A stretch of DNA of 64,000 nucleotides. Source: Vulcanimicrobiota bacterium (lineage in GTDB: Bacteria > Vulcanimicrobiota > Xenobia > Xenobiales > JADMJV01). The position numbers were made by a program, and so were the translations under genes. Positions 16,365-26,408 of this stretch are shown one piece after another. Within the stretch, counting starts at the first letter, position 1. Each line of letters opens with the position of its first letter. The DNA lies in contig JAHBVR010000026.1 of assembly GCA_019637395.1 (NCBI GenBank), positions 53,805 to 117,804 on the forward strand. The letters are read 5' to 3'. Under the pieces are notes generated by a model that saw nothing but the letters and a program-made list of their open reading frames with translations, was not told where the DNA came from and ran no database searches.

Positions 16365-16577
16365 CGACTGATGGCATCGAGCACGACGAAATCGACTCCC
16401 GCTCCCTCGAGCCGGGCCAGCAGTTCATCAAGAGGAGGCGCGCATTCCGCGCCGCATCTCTTCGGCTAAGCGCCCCATTTCCATACTCGAAGAATTCGCT
16501 CCGTAGGCGTCCGCTTCAGATTCTCCCGCAGCAACCCCTTGTCGAGGTGCTTGCGGTATTCGGCGATGATGGGATCG
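16365..16577 (-). pseudogene. Remnant of an AbiEii-like nucleotidyltransferase gene
   Basis: On the minus strand DDPIIAEYRKHLDKGLLREN, then LKRTPTERILRV, then in another frame MEMGRLAEEMRRGMRAS and finally LLARLEGAGVDFVVLDAIS. These pieces, in this order, fit the N-terminus of a common nucleotidyltransferase-like family (DPxIxxYKxxVDRTLLRENL...GVDFxVVGG). At least two frameshifts and loss of the catalytic part make it a pseudogene. It lies directly downstream of the 704-aa gene. Confidence 0.5.
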
Positions 16578-18692
16578 TCACTCGGCCTGAGAAATTCTTC
16601 TGACCAGCCAGTGCTTTCCCTGGCTCCAACCCAGCAGCGGCCGGGCCGGCGCCCGTCCTTGAGTGGCCTCCAGCAGACCTTGCCAGACGGGATCGAAGCG
16701 GCGCTGAAACTCGGGGGGCTGGCGTTGCAAGATGGGCCTGGCCTGATCCAGGAAAGCCGTTACCCCGGCTGCTTCGCCGACCGAGAGAAAGAAGAGCATT
16801 TGGCGCCAGGCGTAAGCGCTGTTTTTGATTTCCAGCAACTGGTGGCGCCAGTGCGCCGGCGGGAGCTGCAAACGGTGGCAGATCCAGCGGAAGCAGGCCA
16901 GAGCCAGCTTGCCCGTATCCAGGTGCAAGGACAGGCCAAACCAGAGGGCGGCCAGATTGTGGGTGGTCAAGATTTGCTGTTGTTCAAGGATCTGCCCGTT
17001 CTGCGCGGGGCTGCCCGGAGTCACGCCGGCCCGGGTTTGGCAAACGCTGGCCAGATCATCGAAGGCTTCCGGCTGAATCGAGTAATACACTTGGTACAGG
17101 CTGGCGCGCAGCCACTCCTGAGCCTGGCGCGCCGCCTGACCATAGTGGGAGGCGAATCTGCCGGTAAAGATATCGGCGGCCAGCTCTTCGGTGAAGGCCA
17201 GTTTGAGTCCGGCCCCGGCGGCCAGCGCGCTCATCTCCCGGATCAGCTTATTGGGCAGAAGAGTTTGCGGGAAAGCGCACAGCGCCGCCCGGCTGAGACT
17301 TTCCAGGGCCAACCGGGACGGAGCCGAGGCACCCGGGCGGCGAAAGGGTTCCAGGGCGGCCACCCAGGGCAGTTCCTCCAGCCGCACCTGACTTTGCAGG
17401 TTGAGCAGCAAGAGCGAGCGGCGCTTACGGAAAGCTCGGTAGATGGAGGCGTAAAGCCTTCCCAGGGCGGGGTCGTCAAACTCGGCGGCCCGCAACTGGG
17501 AGGTCAACTGAGGAAGAATATCGGCCAGAACCTCACCGGAGGGAATACGCCCGCGCTCCACCAGTTCTTCCAAAGAAGCATGCAGACAGCGTTCCACTTT
17601 GGCCAGCAGCGAGGCCGGAATGGGGTAGCCGCCCTCCAGAGGCTGGCGCAGCGGTTCGAGATCCTCAACTCCTTCGTGGGCCGGCAGGCTGGCCATCCGC
17701 TGGCCAAGCAGGCCGGCCAATACCTGATGGGTCGGCCCTTCCACCGCCTGGCGCTGTAGCTGGCGATAGTGCCGGCGACGCTCCGACCCGGGCAGGCCGT
17801 GCTTGTGCTCGGAACGCTGTAAAATAAGGCGAATGCGCCCGACCTCGCGGCCCGAGAGGGTGCTCGGGTCGCGTTCCAGGAACGCCAGCAGTTGGGCAAA
17901 GCTGTGCTTCATCCGGCGCGGCCGAGCACAGCGCTGGTGGGTCAAGCGCAGCTGGCCGCAGGTCCGCGCCAACTGTTGGGCGCGTTGAGCCCAATCCTCT
18001 GGAAAGAAGCGACAGGGCCATCCATCCCGAACGGTCTCTTGAAAAAGAGCGAGCATCTGGTCGTAAAGCGGGGCCCATACTTCGATGGCTTCTTTCTGGG
18101 CCAGAATGCGTTCATTCGGACGCTTTCGGTTCAGACTTTCGCGCACTTGGGCCACCGTGCATACATGCACGCCCAGGTCCGAAGGCGGCGCCTGCTCCCG
18201 TGGTATCGGGTAGAAACGCAAGTGCCCGCTATACGGAAGCAGTGTTTCTAAAAGCCGGGCGGCCGGGTCCAGATGGCCGTGCTGCTCCAACCAGGCCAGT
18301 ACCAACCAGGCGCCTTCCTCGGGTAGTTCCAGGCGATAGTGACCCGAGGCCAGCAGTTGGCGCAACTGGGCCAATCCTTCTGCGCTGAGGAAGTGGGCGT
18401 TCAGCTCACTGCGTTGAGTGAGACCCAGAGCCAACTCGTGGGGCTGCAGCGGTCCCGCCGCCAACATGGCCCCGCTGGCGAATCCTCCCGTGAGCACCTC
18501 CAAGGTGGCCCAGGCCGGCGCTGACCGCACCGGAGTGCGCGAGCCCACCTCCAGCTCCCCCGAGTTGACGCCGTCGAGCAGGCGCCGCCATTGCTCCGCC
18601 CGCCGCTCGGCTCGTTCAGCCACCTCCGGATCGGGGTGGGTCTGCTGCGTGGTCAGGCGCCGCGCCAATTGGGTCAGGACATAGCCGAACAT
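16578..18692 (-). CDS. Uncharacterised 704-aa helical protein
   Basis: 704 aa with no signal peptide or membrane segment; rich in Leu, Arg and Gln and mostly helical. The N-terminus MFGYVLTQLARRLT and the middle RMKHSFAQLLAFLER are not assigned to any family I know. The ATG has a GGGGGTGA ribosome site 12 bases after the 3' end of a tRNA-like sequence, so the two may share a transcript. Part of its 3' end is duplicated at 15291-15357. Length and consistent codon use show a real gene. Confidence 0.75.
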   Translation of the reverse strand: MFGYVLTQLARRLTTQQTHPDPEVAERAERRAEQWRRLLDGVNSGELEVGSRTPVRSAPAWATLEVLTGGFASGAMLAAGPLQPHELALGLTQRSELNAHFLSAEGLAQLRQLLASGHYRLELPEEGAWLVLAWLEQHGHLDPAARLLETLLPYSGHLRFYPIPREQAPPSDLGVHVCTVAQVRESLNRKRPNERILAQKEAIEVWAPLYDQMLALFQETVRDGWPCRFFPEDWAQRAQQLARTCGQLRLTHQRCARPRRMKHSFAQLLAFLERDPSTLSGREVGRIRLILQRSEHKHGLPGSERRRHYRQLQRQAVEGPTHQVLAGLLGQRMASLPAHEGVEDLEPLRQPLEGGYPIPASLLAKVERCLHASLEELVERGRIPSGEVLADILPQLTSQLRAAEFDDPALGRLYASIYRAFRKRRSLLLLNLQSQVRLEELPWVAALEPFRRPGASAPSRLALESLSRAALCAFPQTLLPNKLIREMSALAAGAGLKLAFTEELAADIFTGRFASHYGQAARQAQEWLRASLYQVYYSIQPEAFDDLASVCQTRAGVTPGSPAQNGQILEQQQILTTHNLAALWFGLSLHLDTGKLALACFRWICHRLQLPPAHWRHQLLEIKNSAYAWRQMLFFLSVGEAAGVTAFLDQARPILQRQPPEFQRRFDPVWQGLLEATQGRAPARPLLGWSQGKHWLVRRISQAE

Positions 18693-18710
18693 GGATCACC
18701 CCCTGAAAAA

Positions 18711-18782
18711 GTCCGGGGGCTGGATTTGCACCAGCGCCCTCTCGGTCAAAGCCGAGCGCTCTGCCAACTGAGCTACCCCGGA
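18711..18782 (-). tRNA. tRNA-like sequence, apparently Gln(UUG), with atypical loops
   Basis: A full cloverleaf can be drawn in 72 nt: acceptor TCCGGGG/CCCCGGA, D arm GCTC-AGTTGGCA-GAGC, anticodon stem CTCGG/CCGAG and T stem GCTGG/CCAGC. The anticodon loop is only six bases (CTTTGA), one short, and reads TTG (Gln) if the missing base is position 38. The T loop is TGCAAAT instead of TTCAAAT. All stems are perfectly paired. It may be a specialised tRNA or a decaying one; the identity is tentative. Confidence 0.6.
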
Positions 18783-18894
18783 ACGAGGTTCCAGGCTAGA
18801 GATATTTCCCAAAACTGTCAAGCTTGACGAGACTTTGATGTAAGGCCCGCCACCTTTGAGGTGAAATTGCTGGCTGTTGGCGGATAAATCAGGA

Positions 18895-19371
18895 ATGAGA
18901 TTCCCATTTATCCTGATCCTGAGCGCCGTCGTCGCCCTGGCGGTGATGACCTCCCCCCCGCTCTCCACGAGTTCTGAGCCGACGCCGGGCCTCCATTGGC
19001 TTCGGGGTCTTTGGAGAAATCGGAACCGTCCGTCAGACTATCTGCGTTGGGAAGTGTTGAGCCCCACCGAAACGATGGCGGTGCGGTCGGTAGGGCGGCA
19101 ATCCACACTATGGCTCGTGGAAGCATACCCGCAGGGATGTCGACTACGGGTTCAGCAGTTACAGCCAGGAGCGAAGAGCCCGCAGCTCTACGAGGCGGTG
19201 GAGCAGGGGCCACTGTGGATACGTTTTGCCTGCCGCGAGCGCTGCTTTCCGCGCTCGCTGGAAATCCATTACTCGGCCGGACGGCCGTGCTCTCTCTTAT
19301 GGATTGAAATGGCCGGGCCCGGCCTGACGGGTCCATCCACCGAAACGCTCTACTATGAGCCTTCTATTTGA
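18895..19371 (+). CDS. Small exported protein, unknown
   Basis: 158 aa from the ATG at 18895; a TTG 18 bases upstream is possible. The N-terminus MRFPFILILSAVVALAVMTS is a signal peptide or anchor. The mature part is a beta-rich domain with several cysteines (CRLRVQQL, CRERCFP). Family not recognised. It converges on kdpC. Confidence 0.6.
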   Translation: MRFPFILILSAVVALAVMTSPPLSTSSEPTPGLHWLRGLWRNRNRPSDYLRWEVLSPTETMAVRSVGRQSTLWLVEAYPQGCRLRVQQLQPGAKSPQLYEAVEQGPLWIRFACRERCFPRSLEIHYSAGRPCSLLWIEMAGPGLTGPSTETLYYEPSI

Positions 19372-19380
19372 AAATTCGTC

Positions 19381-19893
19381 TCACTTCGAGGCACCGCGGT
19401 TGTCGAGAGCGGCGTTTAGCAGCACCACATTGACCCGGGCGTGCCCCAAAACCCCGAAGCTGGGGCCCTCGGTGTGTTTTCCAATCAATTCCTCCACGCG
19501 CGCGACAGACAGGTTGCGTTCGCGAGCTACACGTTCGGCCTGATAACGTGCCGCTTCAGGCGTGATGTGAGGATCCAGTCCGCTACCTGAGGCGTAACGC
19601 AAGTCCGCCGGCGCATCTTTGCCGAATCTGACGGTTTGCTCCTCACGTTTGGGCTCGTTGGGGCCAAAATTAGTTCCCGAAGAAGCCGCGGCGTTGTAGG
19701 GTTTGCCGGCCGTAGCGGAAGGGCGAGAGTAGAAGTAGCCGGGCTGGCTGAAGTCCTGCCCGACAAGGCCCTTCACCTGCCCGTTGGCCTGACGCGACAG
19801 CATTGCCTGCGCCAATCCGGTGACCAGCAGAGGGTAGAGCAGTCCGCACACCAGGGTCCAGAGAAGTAATTGTCGGATAGCGGTGATCACCAT
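19381..19893 (-). CDS. kdpC: Potassium-transporting ATPase subunit C (KdpC)
   Basis: 170 aa, a little shorter than the E. coli protein. One N-terminal transmembrane helix (QLLLWTLVCGLLYPLLVTGLA), then the KdpC signatures GYFYSRPSA, NFGPNEP and SGLDPHITPEAA. It stabilises the KdpFABC pump and raises ATP affinity of KdpB. It follows kdpB by 14 nt. The upstream extension of the frame lies inside kdpB and is not used. Confidence 0.95.
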   Translation of the reverse strand: MVITAIRQLLLWTLVCGLLYPLLVTGLAQAMLSRQANGQVKGLVGQDFSQPGYFYSRPSATAGKPYNAAASSGTNFGPNEPKREEQTVRFGKDAPADLRYASGSGLDPHITPEAARYQAERVARERNLSVARVEELIGKHTEGPSFGVLGHARVNVVLLNAALDNRGASK

Positions 19894-19907
19894 GAAATTT
19901 TTCCTTT

Positions 19908-21890
19908 CTAAGCCAGGCCAATCGCCGTAATGCACAGGTCGATCAGTTTGATGCCGATAAATGGGCAGATGAGCCCTCCCACGCCGTAGATCAAGAGGTG
20001 GTCGCGCAGCAGCGTGGCCGCGCCCACGGCTCGGTAGCCTACGCCTTTTAGAGCCAGCGGGATCAGGGCGACAATGATCAAAGCGTTGAAGATCACGGCC
20101 GAGAGGATGGCGCTCTGGGGGTTGGCCAGAGCCATGAAGTTCAGTTTGGCGAGTTCGGGGTGGCTGACCGCGAAGGCGGCCGGGAGAATCGCAAAGTATT
20201 TGGCCACGTCATTCGCGATGCTGAAAGTCGACAGGGCACCGCGCGTGATCAGAAGCTGCTTGCCGATTTCCACGATCTCGATCAACTTGGTGGGATTGCT
20301 ATCCAGATCGATGAGATTGGCGGCCTCGCGGGCGGCTTGAGTGCCGCTATTCATGGCCACGGCCACGTCCGCCTGGGCCAGGGCGGGGGCGTCGTTTGTT
20401 CCGTCCCCGGTCATGGCCACCAATCTCCCACCGCTCTGGTAGTTTCGGATGAGCTCCAGCTTCTGCTCCGGAGTGGCCTGGGCCAGAAAGTCATCCACCC
20501 CCGCCTCGGCGGCGATGGCGGCCGCCGTCACCGGGTTATCGCCGGTGACCATAATCGTCTTAATACCCATGTTCCGCAGCCGGGTAAAACGCTCCCGGAT
20601 GCCCACCTTCACCACGTCCTTCAGGTAGATGACTCCCAACGCCTGGCCGTTGCTGGCCAGCAAGAGCGGCGTACCGCCCTGGCGGGCGATGTCGTCGACA
20701 GCGCCGCGTAGCCGGTCAGAAACCTGGTGTCCGAACTCGGCGACATACTTGCTCACGCTGTCGGTGGCGCCTTTGCGCACCTGCTGACCCTCCCAGTTGA
20801 CGCCGCTCATACGTGTATGGGCTGAGAAGGGCACAAATTCGGCATCCTCCGGCGCTTCCACCCGGACCTGGAATTTCTCCCAGGCCAGGGTCAGGATGCT
20901 CTTGCCTTCGGGCGTTTCGTCGGCCAGCGAGGCCAGAGCGGCCAGCCGGGCAACTTCGGCAACCGTCAGACCGTCGCTGACGAATTCGACTGCCTGGCGG
21001 TTGCCATGGGTGATGGTGCCGGTCTTGTCCAGCAGCAGCACATCGCAATCCCCGGCGGCTTCCACGGCGCGTCCCGACATCGCCATTACGTTGCGCTGGA
21101 CGAGACGATCCATACCGGCGATGCCGATGGCACTGAGCAGACCGCCGATGGTGGTGGGAATCAGACACACCAGCAGGGCCACCAGCACGGCGATCGAGAT
21201 TCCCTCTCCGCCTTCGAACAGAGCCTGGGGATAAAGACTACCGCAGACCAGCAGGAAGAGGATGGTAAAGCCGGCCAGCAGGATGTTGAGGGCCAGCTCG
21301 TTGGGAGTTTTCTGACGGTTAGCGCCTTCCACCATGGCGATCATGCGGTCCAGGAAGCCACTTCCGGAGTCGGCTTCAACGCGGATGACCAGCCAATCGG
21401 AAAGCACTGTGGTCCCGCCGGTCACGGCGCTGCGATCGCCGCCCGATTCACGGATGACCGGAGCGCTCTCGCCGGTTATGGCGCTTTCGTCCACACTGGC
21501 CGCACCTTCGAGAATTTCACCGTCAGCGGGAATCGCCTGGCCGGCTTCCACTCTCACCACGTCCCCTTTGCGCAGACCGGAGGAGGGGACCTGTTCGTAG
21601 CTTCCGTCGGGACGGCGACGGTGGGCAGCCACGTCCTGTCGGGTCTTACGCAAGGCATCGGCCTGAGCCTTACCCCGCCCCTCGGCGATGGCCTCGGCAA
21701 AATTGGCGAAAAGCACGGTGAACCAGAGCCACAGGCTGATTTGCAGCACAAACCGATCGGCTGGTTGTCGCAGCCACAGAATCGTGGTCAGCAAACTGCC
21801 GGCTTCCACGACGAACATGACCGGATTGGCGGCCATTTTGCGGGGGTCCAGTTTGAGGAACGAGTCTCTCAAGGCACGTTGGTAAATCAT
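19908..21890 (-). CDS. kdpB: Potassium-transporting ATPase ATP-binding subunit (KdpB)
   Basis: 660 aa P-type ATPase. The phosphorylation site is [11 protein letters not shown], the actuator loop carries [10 protein letters not shown], and the hinge is [18 protein letters not shown]. Membrane helices are in the order typical of KdpB (for example [14 protein letters not shown] and [13 protein letters not shown]). It hydrolyses ATP to drive K+ through KdpA. The start overlaps the kdpA stop, so the two are translationally coupled. Confidence 0.97.
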   Translation of the reverse strand: MIYQRALRDSFLKLDPRKMAANPVMFVVEAGSLLTTILWLRQPADRFVLQISLWLWFTVLFANFAEAIAEGRGKAQADALRKTRQDVAAHRRRPDGSYEQVPSSGLRKGDVVRVEAGQAIPADGEILEGAASVDESAITGESAPVIRESGGDRSAVTGGTTVLSDWLVIRVEADSGSGFLDRMIAMVEGANRQKTPNELALNILLAGFTILFLLVCGSLYPQALFEGGEGISIAVLVALLVCLIPTTIGGLLSAIGIAGMDRLVQRNVMAMSGRAVEAAGDCDVLLLDKTGTITHGNRQAVEFVSDGLTVAEVARLAALASLADETPEGKSILTLAWEKFQVRVEAPEDAEFVPFSAHTRMSGVNWEGQQVRKGATDSVSKYVAEFGHQVSDRLRGAVDDIARQGGTPLLLASNGQALGVIYLKDVVKVGIRERFTRLRNMGIKTIMVTGDNPVTAAAIAAEAGVDDFLAQATPEQKLELIRNYQSGGRLVAMTGDGTNDAPALAQADVAVAMNSGTQAAREAANLIDLDSNPTKLIEIVEIGKQLLITRGALSTFSIANDVAKYFAILPAAFAVSHPELAKLNFMALANPQSAILSAVIFNALIIVALIPLALKGVGYRAVGAATLLRDHLLIYGVGGLICPFIGIKLIDLCITAIGLA

Positions 21891-23506
21891 TTTAGAAACC
21901 TCAAGTGTTCGGCCAGCGGGCCCAGGCCCAGGGCGGGGAAGAAGGAAAGGGCGCCGATGATGACGATGACCGCCACCAGCCAGGCCACGAAAAGAGGGGA
22001 GCAGGTGGGCAGGGTGCCGGCGCTGGCCGGCACGTGCTTTTTAGCCGCCAGCGAACCGGCGATGGCCAGCACCGGGATGATGATGAAGAAGCGGGAAAAC
22101 AACATGACCATGCCGCCCACCAGATTATAAAAGGGCGTGTTGGCCGACAGACCCGCGAAGGCCGAGCCGTTGTTGTTGCCCATCGAGGCGCAGGCGTAGA
22201 GAATCTCGGAGAAGCCGTGGGGACCGCTGTTCAGAACGGCCGCCTTGGCCGGGGGGTAAACCACAGCGACCCCTACCATCGGCAGTACCAAGGCGGGCAT
22301 GATCAGAATGCCCAGAGAGACCATCTTGATTTCGTAAGTCTCGACTTTCTTGCCCAGGTATTCGGGGGTGCGGCCGACCATGAGGCCAGCCACAAAGACG
22401 GCGACCAGAACGCAGAGCACGATGCCGTAGAGACCGCAGCCGACGCCGCCGAAGATCACTTCTCCGAAGAGCATCATGAGTAAGGTGACGAAGCCTCCCA
22501 GGGGCGTCAGTGAATCATGCATGCAATTCACGGAACCGTTGCTGGCGGCGGTGGTGGCGGTGGCCCAAAGGGCCGAGGCGGCCTCACCAAATCGCACTTC
22601 CTTGCCTTCCCAATTCCCCATTTCAACATGGATGCAGAGCAGGCAGAGAGGAATGAATAGAGCCAGCATGGCGGCCAGTAGAGCCCAGCCCTGGCGACGG
22701 TCGCCCACGGTCAAAGCGAAAACATGGCAGCAAGCCGCCGGCAGCAGCAGGATGGCCAGGCATTCCAGAAAGTTGCTGAGCGGAGTGGGGTTCTCCAGCG
22801 GATGGCAGGAGTTGGCGTTATAGAAGCCGCCGCCGTTCGTGCCCAGTTGTTTAATGGCGACCTGCGAGGCCACTGGACCCAGTGGAATCACTTGCCGTTG
22901 GCCTTCCAAAGTGGCTAGGGCAGCCGGCTGGGTCAGCGTCTGGGGCACTCCCTGGCCGACCAACAACAGCGCCAGCAGCAGGCTGAACGGCAACAGGACG
23001 TTCAAGGTGCAGCGGGTCAGATCGACCCAGAAGTTGCCCAGCCCTTTGCTCTCGGTGGCTCGCAAACCGCGCGCGAACGCCATCATCACACAGATTCCGG
23101 TGGCCGCCGAAACAAAATTCTGCGTGGTCAGGCCCAGCATCTGGGTCAACCAGCTCATGGTGGTTTCACCGCCGTAGGCTTGCCAGTTGGTGTTGCTGAT
23201 GAACGAACAGGCGGTGTTAAAGGCGCACTGCGGCTCCACGCCAGCGAAGCGAAAAGGATTGAGAGGCAGATAGCCCTGGGTCCGTTCGAGAAGGTAGACG
23301 AGCGCCAGACCCAGCAGATGGAAAGCGAGCACCGCCAGGGCATACTGCTTCCAATCCATGCTCTGGTCCGTCTTCACGCCGGTAAGACGATAGACCCAGT
23401 TCTCCACGCGATAGTGCCGTTCGCGATCGAGCATTTTGTGCATCCATTGGCCCAGCGGATAGGCCAGAGCTACCCAGAGAACCACTGACAACCAGAACTC
23501 CAACAT
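21887..23506 (-). CDS. kdpA: Potassium-transporting ATPase potassium-binding subunit (KdpA)
   Basis: 539 aa integral membrane protein with about ten helices. The selectivity-filter-like loops include [41 protein letters not shown] and [14 protein letters not shown], which match the four KdpA pore regions. It forms the K+ channel-like part of the Kdp pump. It lies just after kdpF in the operon. Confidence 0.97.
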   Translation of the reverse strand: MLEFWLSVVLWVALAYPLGQWMHKMLDRERHYRVENWVYRLTGVKTDQSMDWKQYALAVLAFHLLGLALVYLLERTQGYLPLNPFRFAGVEPQCAFNTACSFISNTNWQAYGGETTMSWLTQMLGLTTQNFVSAATGICVMMAFARGLRATESKGLGNFWVDLTRCTLNVLLPFSLLLALLLVGQGVPQTLTQPAALATLEGQRQVIPLGPVASQVAIKQLGTNGGGFYNANSCHPLENPTPLSNFLECLAILLLPAACCHVFALTVGDRRQGWALLAAMLALFIPLCLLCIHVEMGNWEGKEVRFGEAASALWATATTAASNGSVNCMHDSLTPLGGFVTLLMMLFGEVIFGGVGCGLYGIVLCVLVAVFVAGLMVGRTPEYLGKKVETYEIKMVSLGILIMPALVLPMVGVAVVYPPAKAAVLNSGPHGFSEILYACASMGNNNGSAFAGLSANTPFYNLVGGMVMLFSRFFIIIPVLAIAGSLAAKKHVPASAGTLPTCSPLFVAWLVAVIVIIGALSFFPALGLGPLAEHLRFLK

Positions 23507-23509
23507 GCT

Positions 23510-23602
23510 TCACCCAAACCTCTCCGGGTTCAAGAGGGCGAACAGAAGATAGACCATCAATCCCAGGCCCAGACAGCTGGCCAGAATGATCTCAAAGCTC
23601 AT
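23510..23602 (-). CDS. kdpF: KdpF small membrane subunit
   Basis: 30 aa: one transmembrane helix (LASCLGLGLMVYLLFALLNPE) followed by RFG and a stop. The LLNPERF ending is the KdpF signature. Its ATG overlaps the stop of the preceding 31-aa ORF (ATGA), and kdpA starts four bases downstream. KdpF stabilises the KdpABC complex. Confidence 0.9.
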   Translation of the reverse strand: MSFEIILASCLGLGLMVYLLFALLNPERFG

Positions 23603-23694
23603 TCCTTGCCTCGCAATCGGGCGCATAACTCGAGATAACCCAGCGCCAGAAGAAGGAAGGAAAGGCCCAGGCAGACACTAACTATATCTTTCAT
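23599..23694 (-). CDS. 31-aa single-helix membrane peptide at the head of the kdp operon
   Basis: MKDIVSVCLGLSFLLLALGY then LELCARLRGKE. One hydrophobic helix and a basic C-terminus, with a strong GGAGGAG ribosome site six bases before the ATG and a 4-nt overlap with kdpF. Small ORFs of this type precede kdpF in several bacteria. It is probably a membrane peptide associated with the pump; the function is not established. Confidence 0.75.
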   Translation of the reverse strand: MKDIVSVCLGLSFLLLALGYLELCARLRGKE

Positions 23695-23810
23695 AGGCTC
23701 CTCCGTCTAAGGGCTCCCTTGTAAGAACGCCCCCGCCACATTACCGCCGGGTCGGTCACGGCCAGATAAAGTCGAGACGATCCTGGATCAAGAAAAGGTC
23801 AAGACGGAGT
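23695..23810. promoter_or_regulatory. Divergent kdp control region
   Basis: 115 bp separate the kdp structural operon (minus strand) from kdpDE (plus strand). It must contain both promoters and, by analogy with other kdp loci, KdpE-binding sites. I see no clear inverted repeat that I could name as the operator. Confidence 0.5.
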
Positions 23811-26408
23811 ATGCCACGCAAAACAGAGGGCAGGCCTGATCCCCAGGCTCTGCTGGCACGGGTCGAGCACGACGCCGCGCCCACCAGGGGCCGGCTCAAA
23901 TTGTTCCTGGGTTACGCCGCGGGTGTAGGCAAGACCTACGCCATGCTCCAGGCCGCCCATGCGGAAAGGGCGGGTGGACGCGACGTCCTGGTGGGCGTTC
24001 TGGAGACCCATCAGCGCGCCGCCACAGCCGCTCTGCTGGTGGGGTTGCCAACTCTGCCCCAACGAAAAATGGCCCATCGGGACATCGTTCTTGAGGAGTT
24101 CGATCTGGACGCCTGTCTGGCCCGCCATCCCCAGTTAGTGCTGGTGGACGAACTGGCCCACACCAACGCGCCGGGCTCACGTCACCGCAAGCGCTATCAG
24201 GATGTCGAGGAGTTGCTTGAGGCCGGCATCGACGTCTACTCCACCCTCAACATTCAGCACCTGGAGAGCCTCAATGACGTGGTGGAGCAGATCACCGGCG
24301 TACGCGTGCGCGAGACCTTGCCCGACAAGGTGCTGGAGACGGCCAGCTCACTGGCTCTGATCGATCTGCCTCCGGAAGAACTACTCCTTCGACTGAAACG
24401 AGGCCAGGTCTATCAGCCGGCCAAAGCTGAGGCGGCCGCCCGCAATTTTTTCCGCCCCGGCAATTTGACGGCGTTGCGAGAACTGGCTCTGCGACAAACG
24501 GCCGACCGGGTGGACGACGACGTGCTGAGCTACATGAAACGACGCTCAATCAGCGGACCCTGGCCGGTTACCGACCGCTTGGTGGTGGCGGTTGGTCCCA
24601 GTCCTTTCTCGGAACGGCTGGTCCGGGCGGCGCGTCGGCTGGCCGAGGCTTTGTCGGCGGAATGGTTCGCGGTCTCGGTGCGCACCGGACAGACGTTGTC
24701 GGTGGCGGCCGAGGATCGCATCGTTCGGCACTTGCAGTTGGCCGAATCGTTAGGCGCGAGGACAGAAGTGGTCACTGGCCTTTCCATCTCCGAGGCGCTG
24801 GTGACTTTCGCCGAAAAGAACAACATCACCAAGATTGTGGCCGGAAAGCCGCTGGTCAATCGCTGGTGGTCTTCTGATCTGGTCGATCAGTTGATCCGGC
24901 GCTCGGGCGACATCGACATCTTCGTGGTCTCCGGCAAGCCCGGGGAAACCGCTCCCACTCCCCCGGCGCCGGCTCGGCCCCTCCCCTGGTCGCGCTACCT
25001 CCAGGCCGCGAGCGTGGTGGTGCTGGCCACGCTGCTCTGCTTTCCCATCAGCCATCTGCTCACTCCCACCAACCTGGTGATGGTCTACTTGTTGGTGGTG
25101 ACCTTGATCGCCTACTGGTGGGGGAGAGGACCTTCGGCTCTGGCCAGCGCCCTGTCGGTGGCCGTTCTTGACTTTTACTTCGTGCCGCCCTTCTATACTT
25201 TTGTGGTGAGCGACCACGAGTACGTTCTCACCTTCCTTGGATTGCTGGCCGTTTCGTTGTCGATCAGCGGATTGACTGCCCGCTCGCACGAGCAGGCGGC
25301 GGCTGCCCGCCAGCGTGAAGAGGAGACGGCCGCTTTGTTCGCCCTGAGTCGGGCCCTGGGCCAGGCCCTGGACGAGCAGGAAATCGGCAAGATCGTGGCC
25401 GACCACGCTACCCGTCAATTAAAACAGCCTGTGCAGTTTCTGCCCCCGGATTCAGGTGAATGGGAGCTGCCGGATGCGCAGCGCGCGGTGGCGCTTTGGG
25501 CTTTGCAACATGGCCAACTGGCGGGTAAGGGCAGCGAGACGTTGGCCGAGGCCGAGGTCCTCTGTCTGCCCGTTTTGAGCATCGAAAAGCGGGAAGTACT
25601 GGGAGGTTTGCTGCTGCCCTTGGAGCGTCCGCTCAGTCCTGTGCGACTGCGGCTGTTGGAAACCTTTGGCCGCCAGGCTGCTCTGGCCTTGGAGCGTTCG
25701 CGGCTCTCCATCGCGGCCCGCGAATCAGACCTCCTCAAGGCGACCGAGCGCCTGCAGACGGCTCTTTTGAACTCGATTTCGCACGATCTGCGCATTCCGT
25801 TGGTATCGATTTCGGGAACGTTGCAGGCCTTGCGTGACGAGCCCGACCAACATTTGAACCCGGAGCAACGTCAGGCCCTGCTGGACAATGCTCTTTCGGA
25901 GTCCGACCGCCTCAATCGGGTGGTCGGAAATCTCTTGCACATGACCCGTTTGGAATCAGGGGTCGTGCAGGCCAACCTGCAACCCCAGGAATTAGGAGAA
26001 ATCGTTGAGATGACCATGACCATGCTGCGACGCCCGGCCCGCGTCCGAGTGGAGCTACCCCCCGATCTGCCTCTGGTCGAGGTGGACTTCGGTCTGCTTC
26101 AGCAAGTGCTGGCCAATTTGCTTGAAAATGCCTTGAAGTATTCAGAAGGCCCGGTGGAAGTGGGCGTCTGGCCGGGTGAACGGGCCGAGCTCTGGGTCCG
26201 CGACTATGGCCGCGGCGTGCCCGAGGCGGAGCGTGAACAGATATTTGAGCGCTTTTACCGGGTACGCGCCGACATTAGCGGCAGCGGCCTGGGGCTGTCG
26301 ATCTGCAAGGGACTGGTCGAGGCGCAGGGCGGAACCATTCGCGTCGAGCCCGCTGATCCGGGTGCCCGTTTCGTGGTTGCTCTGAACTGGGACCAGCCGC
26401 ATGAGTAA
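23811..26408 (+). CDS. kdpD: Sensor histidine kinase KdpD
   Basis: 865 aa, near the E. coli length. Order: KdpD N-terminal domain with Walker A GYAAGVGKTYAML (about 33) and VDELAHTNAPGSRHRKRY, a USP-like domain (about 250-370), four membrane helices (about 395-490), a GAF-like region, and a kinase core with H box SISHDLRIPLVS (about 660), N box LLENALKYS and G box GSGLGLSICKGL. The usual SHDLRTPL has Ile for Thr. It senses K+ limitation and phosphorylates KdpE. Confidence 0.96.
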   Translation: MPRKTEGRPDPQALLARVEHDAAPTRGRLKLFLGYAAGVGKTYAMLQAAHAERAGGRDVLVGVLETHQRAATAALLVGLPTLPQRKMAHRDIVLEEFDLDACLARHPQLVLVDELAHTNAPGSRHRKRYQDVEELLEAGIDVYSTLNIQHLESLNDVVEQITGVRVRETLPDKVLETASSLALIDLPPEELLLRLKRGQVYQPAKAEAAARNFFRPGNLTALRELALRQTADRVDDDVLSYMKRRSISGPWPVTDRLVVAVGPSPFSERLVRAARRLAEALSAEWFAVSVRTGQTLSVAAEDRIVRHLQLAESLGARTEVVTGLSISEALVTFAEKNNITKIVAGKPLVNRWWSSDLVDQLIRRSGDIDIFVVSGKPGETAPTPPAPARPLPWSRYLQAASVVVLATLLCFPISHLLTPTNLVMVYLLVVTLIAYWWGRGPSALASALSVAVLDFYFVPPFYTFVVSDHEYVLTFLGLLAVSLSISGLTARSHEQAAAARQREEETAALFALSRALGQALDEQEIGKIVADHATRQLKQPVQFLPPDSGEWELPDAQRAVALWALQHGQLAGKGSETLAEAEVLCLPVLSIEKREVLGGLLLPLERPLSPVRLRLLETFGRQAALALERSRLSIAARESDLLKATERLQTALLNSISHDLRIPLVSISGTLQALRDEPDQHLNPEQRQALLDNALSESDRLNRVVGNLLHMTRLESGVVQANLQPQELGEIVEMTMTMLRRPARVRVELPPDLPLVEVDFGLLQQVLANLLENALKYSEGPVEVGVWPGERAELWVRDYGRGVPEAEREQIFERFYRVRADISGSGLGLSICKGLVEAQGGTIRVEPADPGARFVVALNWDQPHE

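Noticed and set aside
18696-18968. 90-codon minus-strand ORF (SGVAQLAERSALTERALVQIQ)
   Set aside because: This is the well-known spurious translation of a tRNA gene.
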